DNA of 64,000 nucleotides from Flavobacterium sp. 9 (lineage in GTDB: Bacteria > Bacteroidota > Bacteroidia > Flavobacteriales > Flavobacteriaceae). How positions within the stretch are numbered: position 1 is the stretch's first letter; every line of letters begins with the position of its first letter. The stretch spans positions 1,550,001-1,614,000 of the forward strand of contig NZ_PEEU01000001.1 of NCBI RefSeq assembly GCF_002754195.1. Direction: 5' to 3'. The notes beneath the pieces are model-generated. The model was not told the origin of the DNA and made no database searches. It saw only the letters and a list, made by a program, of their open reading frames with translations. Shown piece after piece: positions 46,207-56,580 of this stretch. A program made the translations under genes and the position numbers.

Positions 46207-46685
46207 TTTCTAGGTGTTTTGGTATTTTTGGTATGAGAGTACGAATATAATATTTTTAAAGGTTTACCGAAATTATCTTTTTTCTGGTCTTTGATTAAAA
46301 TGATTTTTTCTTTTGATTGTGGTTAGTTTTTGCACGCAGATTTGGCAGATTGAACAGATTTTATTTTCTACTTTCTGTGAGTTTCTTTGTGTTTTTCTCA
46401 CGACCGATTAAATGGATTAAAAAATTAATACTTGTAGACTTTATTCTACATGAATTCATGTTAAGTAAATCTCCAAAAGTAACTCCGAAACGAGAATCCA
46501 ATCTTTATCGAGCTTCTCACGAGGATTTCTCCTCCGTCGAAATGACAATATTGTACATAAACTTCGCGACTCTGCGACTTTGCGAGATTAATCACAAAAT
46601 CTCTTTTAACCAAATTTTATCATACTCTTCATCATAAATACTTTAAAAAAAATTACATTTGAACCTTAAATTTATGCCCTAAATT
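46207..46685. other. Gene-free stretch upstream of the MscS gene
   Basis: 46492-46551 is a copy of the GTCATTTCGACGGAGG repeat in the reverse direction (ending TCTCCTCCGTCGAAATGACAA). TACATTTG at 46654-46661 fits TAnnTTTG and may be the -7 element of the MscS gene. The short frame at 46317-46637 is not supported. Confidence 0.5.
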
Positions 46686-49034
46686 ATGATTCAGAAAAGA
46701 TATTCTATTTGTTTACTTGCCTTATTAGCAGTCTTATTTTTCACGCCACTCGCCTATTCGCAAACAACTCCTCCAAAAACAGAAACCAAATCTTCACTAT
46801 TTCAGGAAAGTACTACGGACAGCGACTATCTAATGGCTATCGAAAAAGCCGGAGAAGTATTGGAATCTGCTCATAATGACACCGAATTTGATGGAAATAG
46901 TCATCATTTATTTGGTGATATCAAAAGAACGCAAAGTAAACTTGATCTTATTCTGGAGAGTTTAAAAGGTGCAAATCCTAATGTTCGCAATCAGCAAATG
47001 TATCGTATCGTGCTGAAAGAAATTCAGCAGGAACTTGAAGAACAAAATACAGCAATCAATTCGCGTAATCTGGCTCTTGAAAAAATCAAAAGCAGAGTAA
47101 TTGATTTGCGCAAAGACAAAACTTTAATGGGTCTTTTGAAAGACACAATTCGTCGCAAACAGTTTAAAAAAGAATTCGCCAATCTTAAAAACAGATACCT
47201 GAGCACGGACAGTTTAATGACCAAAAATCAAGGTATTTTAAACAAAAATAAAAGACTTACAGTCGAAAGAAAAATTGCTGTTTCGAATGCTTTAATCACC
47301 GTTGACAGCAAACTTGAACAATCAGGAATCGGGATGCTGAAAGAAGATTATCCTACTTTATGGAGTAAAACCGATTCGACAGCTAAAAAAATAGTTAGTC
47401 AAAACATAAAAGCCAAGATCATTATCGAAGAAAATGTCGCCGCTTATTACCTAAGTTACAGAGCCGGCGGTTTGATTACATTGGTTTTATTAATGGGATT
47501 ATTGGGTTGGTACATTTCGCGTAATTTAAAATATTTAAACAGTAATGCACATGCCGATAATCTGGCTCAGTTTAACTTTAAATATTTAAATCGAGGCGTT
47601 ATAATTCCGGTTTCAGTGATTGGTCTTAATATTGCCGTTGTAAGTAATTTATATGCTCCGGCATTATTTATAGAATTAATTCAGTTGGTTCTTTTGGGAC
47701 TTCTTACGGTTCTTTTTAAAAATAGATGGCCTGCAGTTGCCATGAAAAACTGGATATTCCTATTAGTTCTATTCTTTGTTTTGTGTTTCCTTGACTTATT
47801 TATTGCAGTAGGATTTATTCAGCGTTGCGCTTTTATTGTGATCAATATTTTAGGAATCCGTTACGGTTTAGTTCAGATTAAAACTTTAAAAGAACAGCTT
47901 TATATTAAAGGATTTTTTAAATGGGCAACCATAATTTTTATTGGTCTGAATGCTTTATCCCTTTTGAATAACCTTTTCGGAAGAGTTTCATTGGCAAACA
48001 TGTTAAGTCTTACGGCATTTATTTCGCTAACGCAAATTGTGGCTTTGAGTGTTCTTTTGAAAATTGTTTTAGAAGTTATTCTTTTACAGATTTACACCAC
48101 GAGAATTAAACGTGGCATCGAAAAAATCTTCGATCACGAAACTCTGTCCGACACACTCAAAAAACCTTTCATTATCATAATTAGTTATATGTGGATTGTT
48201 GTAATCGCAGCTAATTTAAATGCATGGGAATCTCTTCGTTCCGGATTAGTAAAATTATTAAGCCATCCAAATACCATTGGAAGCATCACTTTTACTTTAG
48301 GAAACATCGTTTTATTCTTCATCATTATTTGGGTAGCACATTTATTGCAAAATTATGTTGCTTACTTTTTTGGCGAAATTGACGATGAAAACGAAGAAAA
48401 CGTCAATAAAAGACAACATTCTAAACTATTGATTACAAGACTTGTGGTTTTAATAGTCGGCTACCTTTTGGCGGTTGCAGCTTCGGGAATGCCTTTAGAC
48501 AAACTAAGCATTTTATTAGGAGCTTTAGGTGTCGGTGTTGGACTTGGACTTCAGAATGTGGTTAACAATTTTGTTTCGGGTATTATTTTAATCTTCGATA
48601 AACCAATACAAATTGGTGATGTAATCGATATTAGTAATGAATCCGGTCGTGTAAAATCTATGGGATTGCGTACCACCAAAATCAACGCTCCAAACGGTGC
48701 CGAAATCATTATTCCGAATGGTAATTTACTTTCTCAAAACATTACAAACTGGACTTACACAGACAATTTTAAACTGGTAGAAATCACATTAGAAGTTTCG
48801 GGAGACGTTATGCCTGAGGATATTAATGCGCTTATACTAGAATCTCTTGAAAGCATGCAAATGGTAAATAATACGAAAACACCTCAGATTTATTACAGCG
48901 CAATTTCTGAAGGAAAATTCAAATTACAAGTAAAATTCTGGTGCAGTATTTACCGTACCGAAGAAACAATAAGTAGTGCAAGACAAGTACTTTTTGGTAA
49001 TTTTAAAGCTAAAGGTTTAACTTTATCTACCTAA
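46686..49034 (+). CDS. Mechanosensitive ion channel, MscS family
   Basis: This 782-aa protein has a signal peptide, a ~250-aa helical periplasmic region, then about eight membrane helices. The last helix is the pore-type segment with Gly/Ala repeats (LLGALGVGVGLGLQNVVNN). The beta domain KPIQIGDVIDISNESGRV and ...INAPNGAEIIIPNGNLLSQ is the MscS signature. It releases solutes on hypo-osmotic shock. The extended N-terminus marks it as a large MscS-like channel. Confidence 0.85.
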   Translation: MIQKRYSICLLALLAVLFFTPLAYSQTTPPKTETKSSLFQESTTDSDYLMAIEKAGEVLESAHNDTEFDGNSHHLFGDIKRTQSKLDLILESLKGANPNVRNQQMYRIVLKEIQQELEEQNTAINSRNLALEKIKSRVIDLRKDKTLMGLLKDTIRRKQFKKEFANLKNRYLSTDSLMTKNQGILNKNKRLTVERKIAVSNALITVDSKLEQSGIGMLKEDYPTLWSKTDSTAKKIVSQNIKAKIIIEENVAAYYLSYRAGGLITLVLLMGLLGWYISRNLKYLNSNAHADNLAQFNFKYLNRGVIIPVSVIGLNIAVVSNLYAPALFIELIQLVLLGLLTVLFKNRWPAVAMKNWIFLLVLFFVLCFLDLFIAVGFIQRCAFIVINILGIRYGLVQIKTLKEQLYIKGFFKWATIIFIGLNALSLLNNLFGRVSLANMLSLTAFISLTQIVALSVLLKIVLEVILLQIYTTRIKRGIEKIFDHETLSDTLKKPFIIIISYMWIVVIAANLNAWESLRSGLVKLLSHPNTIGSITFTLGNIVLFFIIIWVAHLLQNYVAYFFGEIDDENEENVNKRQHSKLLITRLVVLIVGYLLAVAASGMPLDKLSILLGALGVGVGLGLQNVVNNFVSGIILIFDKPIQIGDVIDISNESGRVKSMGLRTTKINAPNGAEIIIPNGNLLSQNITNWTYTDNFKLVEITLEVSGDVMPEDINALILESLESMQMVNNTKTPQIYYSAISEGKFKLQVKFWCSIYRTEETISSARQVLFGNFKAKGLTLST

Positions 49035-49058
49035 GAAAATATTCAAAATTTTAATTTC

Positions 49059-49095
49059 AAAAGCCGTCTTATTGCTACAATTTGACGGCTTTTTT
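49059..49095 (+). terminator. Terminator after the MscS gene
   Basis: Stem AAAAGCCGTC and GACGGCTTTT with a 15-base loop and T-run. Confidence 0.75.
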
Positions 49096-49211
49096 GAATG
49101 ATTAATCGCCTTAAAATTTGCCGTAAATAAAGACCATTATATTTTCTGTGATTTTTTGCGAGCGATACTACTTTTAATTACTTTTATATCTTAGAATTTC
49201 ATTTTTTCCAA

Positions 49212-50129
49212 ATGATAATAAAGAAAAAGAATACCTGGTTTAAAATGCTCTTTGAGTGGAGAGGTTCCGTTTTGCCGCAACTCCTTCCGAGACTTCTGTT
49301 ATTGCTTTTATTTTCGCTTTTGGTCGTTTATTTCAAGCCTTATCTTCTTAAATATAATTTACATATTAATCCCGCAATTTTCACTTTATTCGGGATTGCA
49401 TTGGCTATTTTTCTTGGCTTTAGAAACAGTGTAAGTTATGATCGTTTTTGGGAAGGCAGAAAACTTTGGGGCGCATTATTAAACGATACAAGATCTCTTG
49501 CCAGACAAAGCATTACGCTGGTTAACGATGCAGAATATGAAGCCAAACGAGAGAATTTCACCAACTTACTTATTGCATTTGTCTACAGTTTAAAACATCA
49601 GCTTAGAGAAACAAATTCTGATAATGATATGAATCGGCTTCTGCCAAAAGAACTTGCAGAACAACTTAAAGAAGTCAAATTCAAACCTATAATTATTTTA
49701 AGAGAATTAGGAATTTGGGTAAAAAATGCTAAATCCGAAAACAAGATTGACAGCGTTACACAACTTGCGTTTGAAGAAAATCTGAACAAACTTTCTGACA
49801 TTGTTGGCGGATGCGAACGAATTGCAGGAACGCCAATTCCTTATACTTACAGCGTTTTATTACACAGAACCGTTTACATTTATTGCTTTTTATTGTCTTT
49901 TGGTTTTGTTGAAACAATGGGCTGGATTACGCCTTTTATCATCGTTTTTATAGCTTATACTTTTGTCGCTCTTGAAGCAATTGCCGATGAATTAGAAAAT
50001 CCTTTTGGACTTCAGCCAAATGATCTCGCATTGGACGCGATGTCGCAAATGATAGAAAATACATTATTAGAATTAAACGATAAAAAAGTAACTCCAATAA
50101 GTCCTCAAAATACTTATTATATTACTTAA
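49212..50129 (+). CDS. Bestrophin family anion channel
   Basis: The 305-aa protein has four membrane helices. The signature LGFRNSVSYDRFWEGRKLWG and the following NDTRSLARQ are characteristic of bacterial bestrophins, which form pentameric ion channels. The C-terminal ELENPFGLQPNDLALD is also typical. It precedes a two-component system by 31 bases, possibly cotranscribed. Confidence 0.85.
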   Translation: MIIKKKNTWFKMLFEWRGSVLPQLLPRLLLLLLFSLLVVYFKPYLLKYNLHINPAIFTLFGIALAIFLGFRNSVSYDRFWEGRKLWGALLNDTRSLARQSITLVNDAEYEAKRENFTNLLIAFVYSLKHQLRETNSDNDMNRLLPKELAEQLKEVKFKPIIILRELGIWVKNAKSENKIDSVTQLAFEENLNKLSDIVGGCERIAGTPIPYTYSVLLHRTVYIYCFLLSFGFVETMGWITPFIIVFIAYTFVALEAIADELENPFGLQPNDLALDAMSQMIENTLLELNDKKVTPISPQNTYYIT

Positions 50130-50160
50130 ATAATATTGCACACCCCAATTATATTCGGTT

Positions 50161-50853
50161 ATGAATAGAGTTTTATTAGTTGAAGACGATCCCAGAGTTG
50201 CTTCCTTTATTTCGAGAGGACTTGAAGAAAATCTCTATCAGGTTAAGTCGGTATCGAAAGGTTATGACGCCATAAATGAAGTCATGGAAAATGATTACGA
50301 TATCATTATTCTCGATATCATGCTTCCGGATATTACAGGATTTGAGGTTTGTGAAGTCTTAAGAAACAGAAAAATACTTCTTCCTATTCTTATTTTAAGT
50401 GCATTAGATACTCCGCACGAAAAAGTTAAAGGATTACAATCCGGTGCCGATGATTATTTGGCAAAACCCTTTTTGTTTGAAGAACTTCTGGCGAGAATAA
50501 ACGCTCAGCTTCGTCGTGCCGAATTTAGTACCGGAATATTAGACTTTCAATCTTATGCCGGAATTGAGATCAATATGAAGGAACAAAGCGCCACGAGAGA
50601 CGGAAAAGAACTTAATTTATCTTCAAGGGAACTTAAACTTCTGATTTTTTTCATGAAAAACAGAGAAACCGCTTTGTCGAGAATTGCAATTGCTCAGGCA
50701 GTTTGGAGCATTGATCTTGACATGAATTCTAATACTGTGGACGTTTATATTAATTATCTGCGAAATAAGGTCGATAAAAACTTTACCACGCCACTTATTC
50801 ACACCATAAAAGGAACAGGATATATGCTCAAACAAAAGAGTCATGAATCTTAA
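50161..50853 (+). CDS. OmpR-family response regulator
   Basis: The 230-aa protein has a receiver domain with acidic pair Glu8-Asp9-Asp10, phosphoacceptor Asp52 (IIILDIMLP) and Lys102 (YLAKPF). A C-terminal winged-helix domain (about 130-228) has LSSRELKLLIFF and the SNTVDVYINYLRNK recognition helix. Its end overlaps the kinase start by 11 bases, so they are a pair. Confidence 0.9.
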   Translation: MNRVLLVEDDPRVASFISRGLEENLYQVKSVSKGYDAINEVMENDYDIIILDIMLPDITGFEVCEVLRNRKILLPILILSALDTPHEKVKGLQSGADDYLAKPFLFEELLARINAQLRRAEFSTGILDFQSYAGIEINMKEQSATRDGKELNLSSRELKLLIFFMKNRETALSRIAIAQAVWSIDLDMNSNTVDVYINYLRNKVDKNFTTPLIHTIKGTGYMLKQKSHES

Positions 50854-52210
50854 AAACAAACTTGCGGTTAATTCCAGTTTGCTTTTTGCCTTTACGGTTG
50901 GACTTGTAATGGCGGGTTCTTTCTTGTTGTTTAGAACTCACATGAAAGATCTTTATTATGATAATCTCGAAGATCATGCGATGACAACGGCTCTTTTTTA
51001 CTTCGAAAAAGACGAAATCAAAGAGATTAGCAGCGAGCGTTATCGTCAAATCGAAATACAATACAATCGGATAAACAACGAATCGATACGAGTTTATGAT
51101 GCCAAAACCAAGAAACTTTTTGTAAACGATAATGTTGATGTTCAGCTAAGTGATCAATATCTTGATTTGATCAAAAAAGAGAAAATTTTACATTTTAAAA
51201 TCAGCGACAGACAATTTGTTGGTTTATTTTATAAAGACAATCAGGGAGATTTTATCATTGTAGTTTCGGGAATTGATCGTGCAGGAAATAGACAATTGGA
51301 GATTTTGGGTATTATGTTTATTCTTTTTTATCTCGCCGGAATTCCGATAAATTATCTTTTGGGAACCTTTTTAGCCAAACAAACTTTTCTGCCTTTTGAG
51401 CAAGTTATAGCCAAAGTAAATACCATTACGACCGAAAATCTTCATTCGAGACTGGAAATCCCGCAAACAAGCGGAAAAGACGAAATTAAAGAGCTTATTA
51501 CCACTTTTAATTATCTTCTGGAAAGATTAGAAAGCGGAATAATGATCCAGAATAACTTTCTGAAAAATGCTTCGCACGAATTAAAAACGCCGCTAACCAT
51601 TATTATTGGAGACATTGATGTTTCGCTGCAACAGCCAAGAACTAACGAGCAATATGAGCAAATTTTAAAATCACTCAAAAAAGACACTTTACATCTCAAA
51701 TCTACTCTCGAAGGACTTTTGGTATTATCAGGGCTTGAACTTTCTGAACCGCAGCAAATGGAATCGGTTAGGATTGATGAAATATTGTGGAATGTTCTGG
51801 AAAAGAAAGCGATCGAATATCCGGAATCTAAAGTTTCGGTTAATTTTGATGCCATTTCTGATGATGAAGATTTGCTTTCCATTCATGGAAATAAACACAT
51901 GATTTTCATTGCCTTATACAATATTCTTGACAATGCAATAAAGTTTTCTTCGCCTGAACAAGTCAACGTATTTGCTTTTTCGAACGAAGGAAAGCTTCTG
52001 ATAAAAATTAAAGATCAAGGTCCTGGAATTTCAGAAACTGATAGAGAATCTATTTTTGATCTCTTTTTCAGAAGCGATCGAACGCGTCATATTCAAGGAC
52101 AAGGATTGGGACTTTTTATCACCATGCAAATTCTAAAACTTCATAATATTAATCTAATAGTAGATTCTGAGTTAGAAAAAGGCACTACATTTTCTTTGGT
52201 ATTTCCTTAA
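50843..52210 (+). CDS. Sensor histidine kinase
   Basis: The 455-aa protein has two membrane helices (about 9-29 and 154-178) around a ~120-aa periplasmic sensor, a HAMP-like linker, the H-box NASHELKTPLTIIIG and a HATPase domain with NILDNAIKFS, DQGPGIS and GQGLGLFI. It phosphorylates the adjacent OmpR regulator. The stimulus is unknown, but the bestrophin neighbour suggests ion or pH. Confidence 0.9.
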   Translation: MNLKNKLAVNSSLLFAFTVGLVMAGSFLLFRTHMKDLYYDNLEDHAMTTALFYFEKDEIKEISSERYRQIEIQYNRINNESIRVYDAKTKKLFVNDNVDVQLSDQYLDLIKKEKILHFKISDRQFVGLFYKDNQGDFIIVVSGIDRAGNRQLEILGIMFILFYLAGIPINYLLGTFLAKQTFLPFEQVIAKVNTITTENLHSRLEIPQTSGKDEIKELITTFNYLLERLESGIMIQNNFLKNASHELKTPLTIIIGDIDVSLQQPRTNEQYEQILKSLKKDTLHLKSTLEGLLVLSGLELSEPQQMESVRIDEILWNVLEKKAIEYPESKVSVNFDAISDDEDLLSIHGNKHMIFIALYNILDNAIKFSSPEQVNVFAFSNEGKLLIKIKDQGPGISETDRESIFDLFFRSDRTRHIQGQGLGLFITMQILKLHNINLIVDSELEKGTTFSLVFP

Positions 52211-52858
52211 AAGGATTAATTCTTAGATATTTTCCACAAAATAACCACAATGATTGTCATCCTGAGCGAAGTCGAAGGACACACAAGAAACTCCTCAAAC
52301 AAAATCGCCAATCTTTGTCGAGCTACTTGCGAAGATTTCTCCTTCGTCGAAATGACAAACTAGATGGAAATGTTGTTATGAAAATGATTGCACTAGCCCC
52401 GATAGAAGTGGAAATCCTTTTGTGTCCGCCGCGGCGGACACAAAAGATTGAAACGGATTGCTTCGCCAGTTCGCACTTTCAGGCTCGGGTGCGGGATTAG
52501 CTCCTAAACAAAATTGGTTTTATCATAGAAATCGGGATGACAAAAATGCGCAAACTAGCTTTTAAAAACATGTTTTTCAGCAAGAATATTACAATTCGAG
52601 AACGCTTATTTTTACAATCCGTAACATTAATTTAACACTCTAATGTTTCTCTAATCTACTTCAAATACAAACCTAATCTACTTATTTTTAGCATTTTGTT
52701 TAAACTATTGATTTTAAAGGTATAATTAATTAAAACAGAAATAACACGTTCATAATTTTGGGTTAACAATGAATATTTTTATCATTTTAAGTTAACAAAA
52801 GCGTTAAATCTGATCGAAACAAACTGGGTTTCTTTGTCAAATAAAAACTAAAAACAAC
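52211..52858. other. Gene-free stretch with two repeat families
   Basis: 52250-52283 carries GTCATCCTGAGCGAAGTCGA, and 52304-52360 is a copy of the GTCATTTCGACGGAGG family. 52374-52508 is the dispersed repeat listed separately. The last 250 bases, before the receptor gene, contain no gene; a frame at 52315-52500 is a repeat shadow. The promoter of the receptor was not identified. Confidence 0.5.
52374..52508. repeat. Dispersed repeat TGTTATGAAAATGA...GGGATTAGCTCCT, copy 2
   Basis: Its ends match those of 33163-33287. The interior has a different strong hairpin: CTTTTGTGTCCGCC / GGCGGACACAAAAG (about 14 bp). Thus the ends are conserved and the hairpin varies between copies. Confidence 0.75.
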
Positions 52859-55800
52859 ATGACAAAACTAAAACTCTTTTTTTCGGCATTTATGCTTCTT
52901 GTTATGGGAAACATTTTTGCTCAAATTACAACCTCGTCATTATCTGCAAAGGTTAATGATGGAACCAGCGCACTTATTGACGCTGAGGTTACATTAACAC
53001 ATTTACCTACTAACGCTGTTTACAGAGCTACAACGGATAAACAAGGTAGATTTAGTTTCGAAAATTTAAATGCCGGTGGTCCTTACGAACTGGAAATTAA
53101 AAGTTCAGGTACCAAAGATTATTCTAATGCACAAATATTTTTAGCGCTTGGTGATAATGATTTGCCAACAATTGTGGTTAGTAAAGCAGATAACAATGTA
53201 TTGGAAGAAGTTGTAATTACGAGTTCTAAACCGTCATCAAAAAACAACGGAACCAATATTGGTGAAAAACAAGTAAATGGACTTCCGTTAATAAACAGAG
53301 GAATTCAGGATGTTACAAAACTGGTTCCGCAAAGTTCAAATAACTCATTTGCCGGAACTAACTTTAGATACAATAACGTAACAATCGACGGTTCTATAAA
53401 CAATGATGCGATAGGTTTTAGTCCATCTTTGGGAGGTCAATCCGGAACTTCAGGAATGCCGGGAAGTAGTACAAGATCAAATTCTATAAGTTTAGATGCG
53501 ATTCAGGATATTCAGGTTTATATCGCTCCTTATGATATTAAATTAGGAAACTTTTTAGGAGGAAGCGTAAATGCCGTTACTAGAAGCGGTACAAACGAAG
53601 TAAGCGGTTCTATTTATAGCTATGGTAGAAGTGCTGCGATTACAGGTCCAAATAATGCTGGCGACGGTTCAAAAATGCCAAGTTCTTTTGGTGATTATCA
53701 AGTAGGTTTTAGATTAGGATTGCCAATTGTTAAGGATAAACTTTTCTTCTTTACCAATATGGAATATGCAGAAAGAACTGACCCTTTATTTTACAATGCT
53801 GGACAAACTGATTCTAACGGAAAATTGACTTCATTAGTTGATAATGCAACAGCAGATCAGATTTCGAATTTCGTTAAAACAAACTACGGATTTGATGTAG
53901 GAAGTTCTGGAGCATACAACAACTTTGCAAAAAGCCAAAAATTCTTCAATAAATTAGATTGGAAAATTAATGACAAACACTCTCTTTCGTTAAGAAACAA
54001 TACAGTAATTTCTCAAGCTTCGAACTTAGAGCGCGATGCAGCAAACTTTAGATTTTCAAGCATGGATTTTACGCAGAAAAACCAATCTATTAGTACGGTT
54101 TTAGAACTTAAAAGTCATTTCAATAGCCAATGGTCAAATTCATTTATTGCAAGTTATTCTGCAATTAAAGATTATCGTGATCCAAAATCAAGCAATATCA
54201 TGTTTCCCCAAACAGAAATTGGTTATAAAGGAGGAACAATTTTCTTAGGAAATGACCGTGAGGCTACAGTATTTAATATGAAACAAAATACTGCCGAAAT
54301 CACAGATAACCTTACGTATAAAACAAGAAATCACACGTTCTTATTTGGTACTCACAACGAGTTTTACGACATCAATTACGGATTTGTAAATTCGCTAAAC
54401 GGAAGAGTTTCATACAAATCTTTGGATGATTTCCTTAACAAACTTCCTACTCGTGTTCGTGGAACTTACCCATTTGATGGTTCTACAAGAGACGAAATCT
54501 TCAATAATCCGTATGCTAAATTCAAAGTAAATTTATATAGTGTTTATGCACAAGACGAGATCAGAATTGGTAATAAATTGAAAGTTACTCCAGGTGTGAG
54601 AGTTGATTATACAGACTTGCCAAATAAACCAAAATTAAGTCCACAAGTTCAAAATTCTCCAGCAGATCCTAATTATGGTAATACATACACATACACGCCA
54701 TTAAGCCAAATAAACAACAACTTTTTTAGCACTGCATTAGTTTCTCCAAGAATAGGATTTACATATAATGTTGACGAAGATAAAACGCTTGTTTTAAGAG
54801 GTGGATCTGGAGTATTTACAGGACGTATTCCTTTTGCATGGTTAGGTTATGCGTATTATAATGATGGTGTAGGTTACGGAAGTTATGATAAAAATAACCT
54901 TACTCCTGCTCAGGTTGCAGCAGCTGGAGATCCATTGGCAAACAACGGATTAAACGGATATCACGATGCAACTCCAAAAGTTCAGGCAGATTTAGTGGAT
55001 AACAAATTCAAAATGCCAGCTGTTTTAAGAAACTCATTGGCAATCGATAAAATCATCGACGGATATAAATTTACAACTGAAGGTATTTATACAAAAGTGA
55101 TTCGTGATCTGGAATTTCAACAAGTAAATAAACTGGATAATCCAACTTATTTCTCTTACGATACAAATCACCAAATGCCAATTTATGCAGCTAATATTAA
55201 TCCTGCTTTTTCAAATGCATACTTGCTTTCAAATACAAGCAAAGGTTACAGATACAGCATTACTGAGATGATCTCAAAAACGTATGATTTTGGTCTTAAT
55301 TTTATGGTTGCTTATACTTACGGAGATTCTCGTGACGTTACAAACGGAATTCGTAACTCTATGGAAAGTAACTTCCAAATGAACCAATCATTGACACCAA
55401 ATGATCCGCAATTGGCAACTTCTAACTTTAATATCAAACACAGAATCGTTTCGAATGTTGGATATGCAGTAAAATTGGCTGATAACAATACTTTCTCTGC
55501 TAATGTATATTTTAATGCACAATCAGGAAATCCGTTCTCTTGGGGATTTGTAAACTCAACAATTGCAGGAACAGGACAAGCAGCAGGATTGGCTTACATC
55601 TTTAAAGATGCAACAGAAGCAGCGAAATATATTGGAGTAAGTTCAACAGGAGTTCCTTCAGCGACAGCAGCACAACAAGTTGCAGATTATGAAGCTTTTG
55701 TTAACGGAAACGATTATTTAAAAAGCAGAAGAGGAACTTTCACACAAAGAAATGGAGATACAACTCCATGGAATATTCAGGCAGATTTGAAATTAATGGA

Positions 55801-56074
55801 TGAAATCAAAGTTACAAAAGTTGGCACATTCCAAATTTCATTCAGCATGGCAAACGTTGGTAACCTTATCAACAAAGATTGGGGAAGAAGTTACTTTGTT
55901 CCAAATACATACAATTCAACAGCGAGCCTTGGTTTAACAAAATCAGGAAACCTTGGAGGTGTTGCCACTGGTGATCCAACATATACTTTCCAAAGACCTT
56001 CATCAGCGCCTTATACTGTAGATCAGTTAGCGTCAAGATTCCAGGGACAATTTGGGGTTAGATATTCGTTCTAA
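52859..56074 (+). CDS. TonB-dependent outer membrane receptor, Oar-like
   Basis: This 1071-aa protein has a signal peptide, a carboxypeptidase-regulatory-like domain (about 25-110, with YRATTDKQGRFSFENL), a plug domain (IPLINRG-type region and NNVTIDGSINND) and a large beta-barrel ending in FGVRYSF, whose final Phe directs barrel insertion. The barrel and absent SusD partner match Oar-like TonB-dependent transporters. The substrate is unknown; peptides are known for some relatives. Confidence 0.85.
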   Translation: MTKLKLFFSAFMLLVMGNIFAQITTSSLSAKVNDGTSALIDAEVTLTHLPTNAVYRATTDKQGRFSFENLNAGGPYELEIKSSGTKDYSNAQIFLALGDNDLPTIVVSKADNNVLEEVVITSSKPSSKNNGTNIGEKQVNGLPLINRGIQDVTKLVPQSSNNSFAGTNFRYNNVTIDGSINNDAIGFSPSLGGQSGTSGMPGSSTRSNSISLDAIQDIQVYIAPYDIKLGNFLGGSVNAVTRSGTNEVSGSIYSYGRSAAITGPNNAGDGSKMPSSFGDYQVGFRLGLPIVKDKLFFFTNMEYAERTDPLFYNAGQTDSNGKLTSLVDNATADQISNFVKTNYGFDVGSSGAYNNFAKSQKFFNKLDWKINDKHSLSLRNNTVISQASNLERDAANFRFSSMDFTQKNQSISTVLELKSHFNSQWSNSFIASYSAIKDYRDPKSSNIMFPQTEIGYKGGTIFLGNDREATVFNMKQNTAEITDNLTYKTRNHTFLFGTHNEFYDINYGFVNSLNGRVSYKSLDDFLNKLPTRVRGTYPFDGSTRDEIFNNPYAKFKVNLYSVYAQDEIRIGNKLKVTPGVRVDYTDLPNKPKLSPQVQNSPADPNYGNTYTYTPLSQINNNFFSTALVSPRIGFTYNVDEDKTLVLRGGSGVFTGRIPFAWLGYAYYNDGVGYGSYDKNNLTPAQVAAAGDPLANNGLNGYHDATPKVQADLVDNKFKMPAVLRNSLAIDKIIDGYKFTTEGIYTKVIRDLEFQQVNKLDNPTYFSYDTNHQMPIYAANINPAFSNAYLLSNTSKGYRYSITEMISKTYDFGLNFMVAYTYGDSRDVTNGIRNSMESNFQMNQSLTPNDPQLATSNFNIKHRIVSNVGYAVKLADNNTFSANVYFNAQSGNPFSWGFVNSTIAGTGQAAGLAYIFKDATEAAKYIGVSSTGVPSATAAQQVADYEAFVNGNDYLKSRRGTFTQRNGDTTPWNIQADLKLMDEIKVTKVGTFQISFSMANVGNLINKDWGRSYFVPNTYNSTASLGLTKSGNLGGVATGDPTYTFQRPSSAPYTVDQLASRFQGQFGVRYSF

Positions 56075-56103
56075 CAAAGACAGTGTTTATTTTTTATTTT
56101 TTT

Positions 56104-56137
56104 AGTCCGCCAGTTTCAATTTTGGAACTGGCGGACT
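56104..56137 (+). terminator. Terminator after the Oar-like receptor gene
   Basis: The 12-bp stem AGTCCGCCAGTT and AACTGGCGGACT is followed by a T-rich tract. Confidence 0.85.
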
Positions 56138-56361
56138 TGTTTTTATTAGAATCTGCATAAATCAGCTTAACACATAATTGTTCCATCGGAACAACTCATT
56201 GGTAGCCAAATAAATTGGCGTTTTTTTTACGTTCTGTAGGAACGGTTGATTTTACGATCATAATAATGATAAAAACATATTCAGATGGCAGACATAATAT
56301 GCCAAATCCTACGGGCAATGTGTTAAAAATAATTGTAAAAACACAAAGATTAAACGTAATC

Positions 56362-56464
56362 TTGTCATTTCGACGGAGGAGAAATCTCCATAAGAAGCTC
56401 GACAAAGATTGGATTCTCGTTGCGGAGTTACTTACGAAGATTTCTCCTCCGTCGAAATGACAAA
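56362..56464. repeat. Full palindromic repeat (GTCATTTCGACGGAGG family)
   Basis: This is the full form of the family: TTGTCATTTCGACGGAGGAG at one end and CTCCTCCGTCGAAATGACAA at the other, with a central unpaired part. Half copies lie at 29552, 46492 and 52304. Frames at 56196-56460 read through it and are not genes. Confidence 0.8.
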
Positions 56465-56537
56465 CAGTTACGGCTTTGCGCGAAATTTTTAAAATAACTA
56501 CTCAATAACAAAATAATTTCAAAAAAACATTTATAAT

Positions 56538-56559
56538 TATACCGATTGGTATATATTTG
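56538..56559 (+). promoter_or_regulatory. tetR operator overlapping its -7 promoter element
   Basis: TATACCGATTGGTATA (56538-56553) is a near-palindrome that overlaps TATATTTG (56552-56559), a TAnnTTTG -7 element. The gene starts 22 bases downstream. Two further copies stand before the next two genes (57200 and 57823). Confidence 0.75.
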
Positions 56560-56580
56560 CAGTGTCATAATTTAATCGTC

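Noticed and set aside
52315..52500. 61-codon frame downstream of the histidine kinase
   Set aside because: It lies across two dispersed repeats and shares their bases with other copies.
52859..56074. SusC/SusD polysaccharide utilisation locus
   Set aside because: The receptor has no SusD-like gene or glycoside hydrolase beside it, and it looks Oar-like instead.
56196..56460. Short frames on both strands before the second tetR
   Set aside because: They cover a palindromic repeat and low-complexity sequence, without conserved starts.
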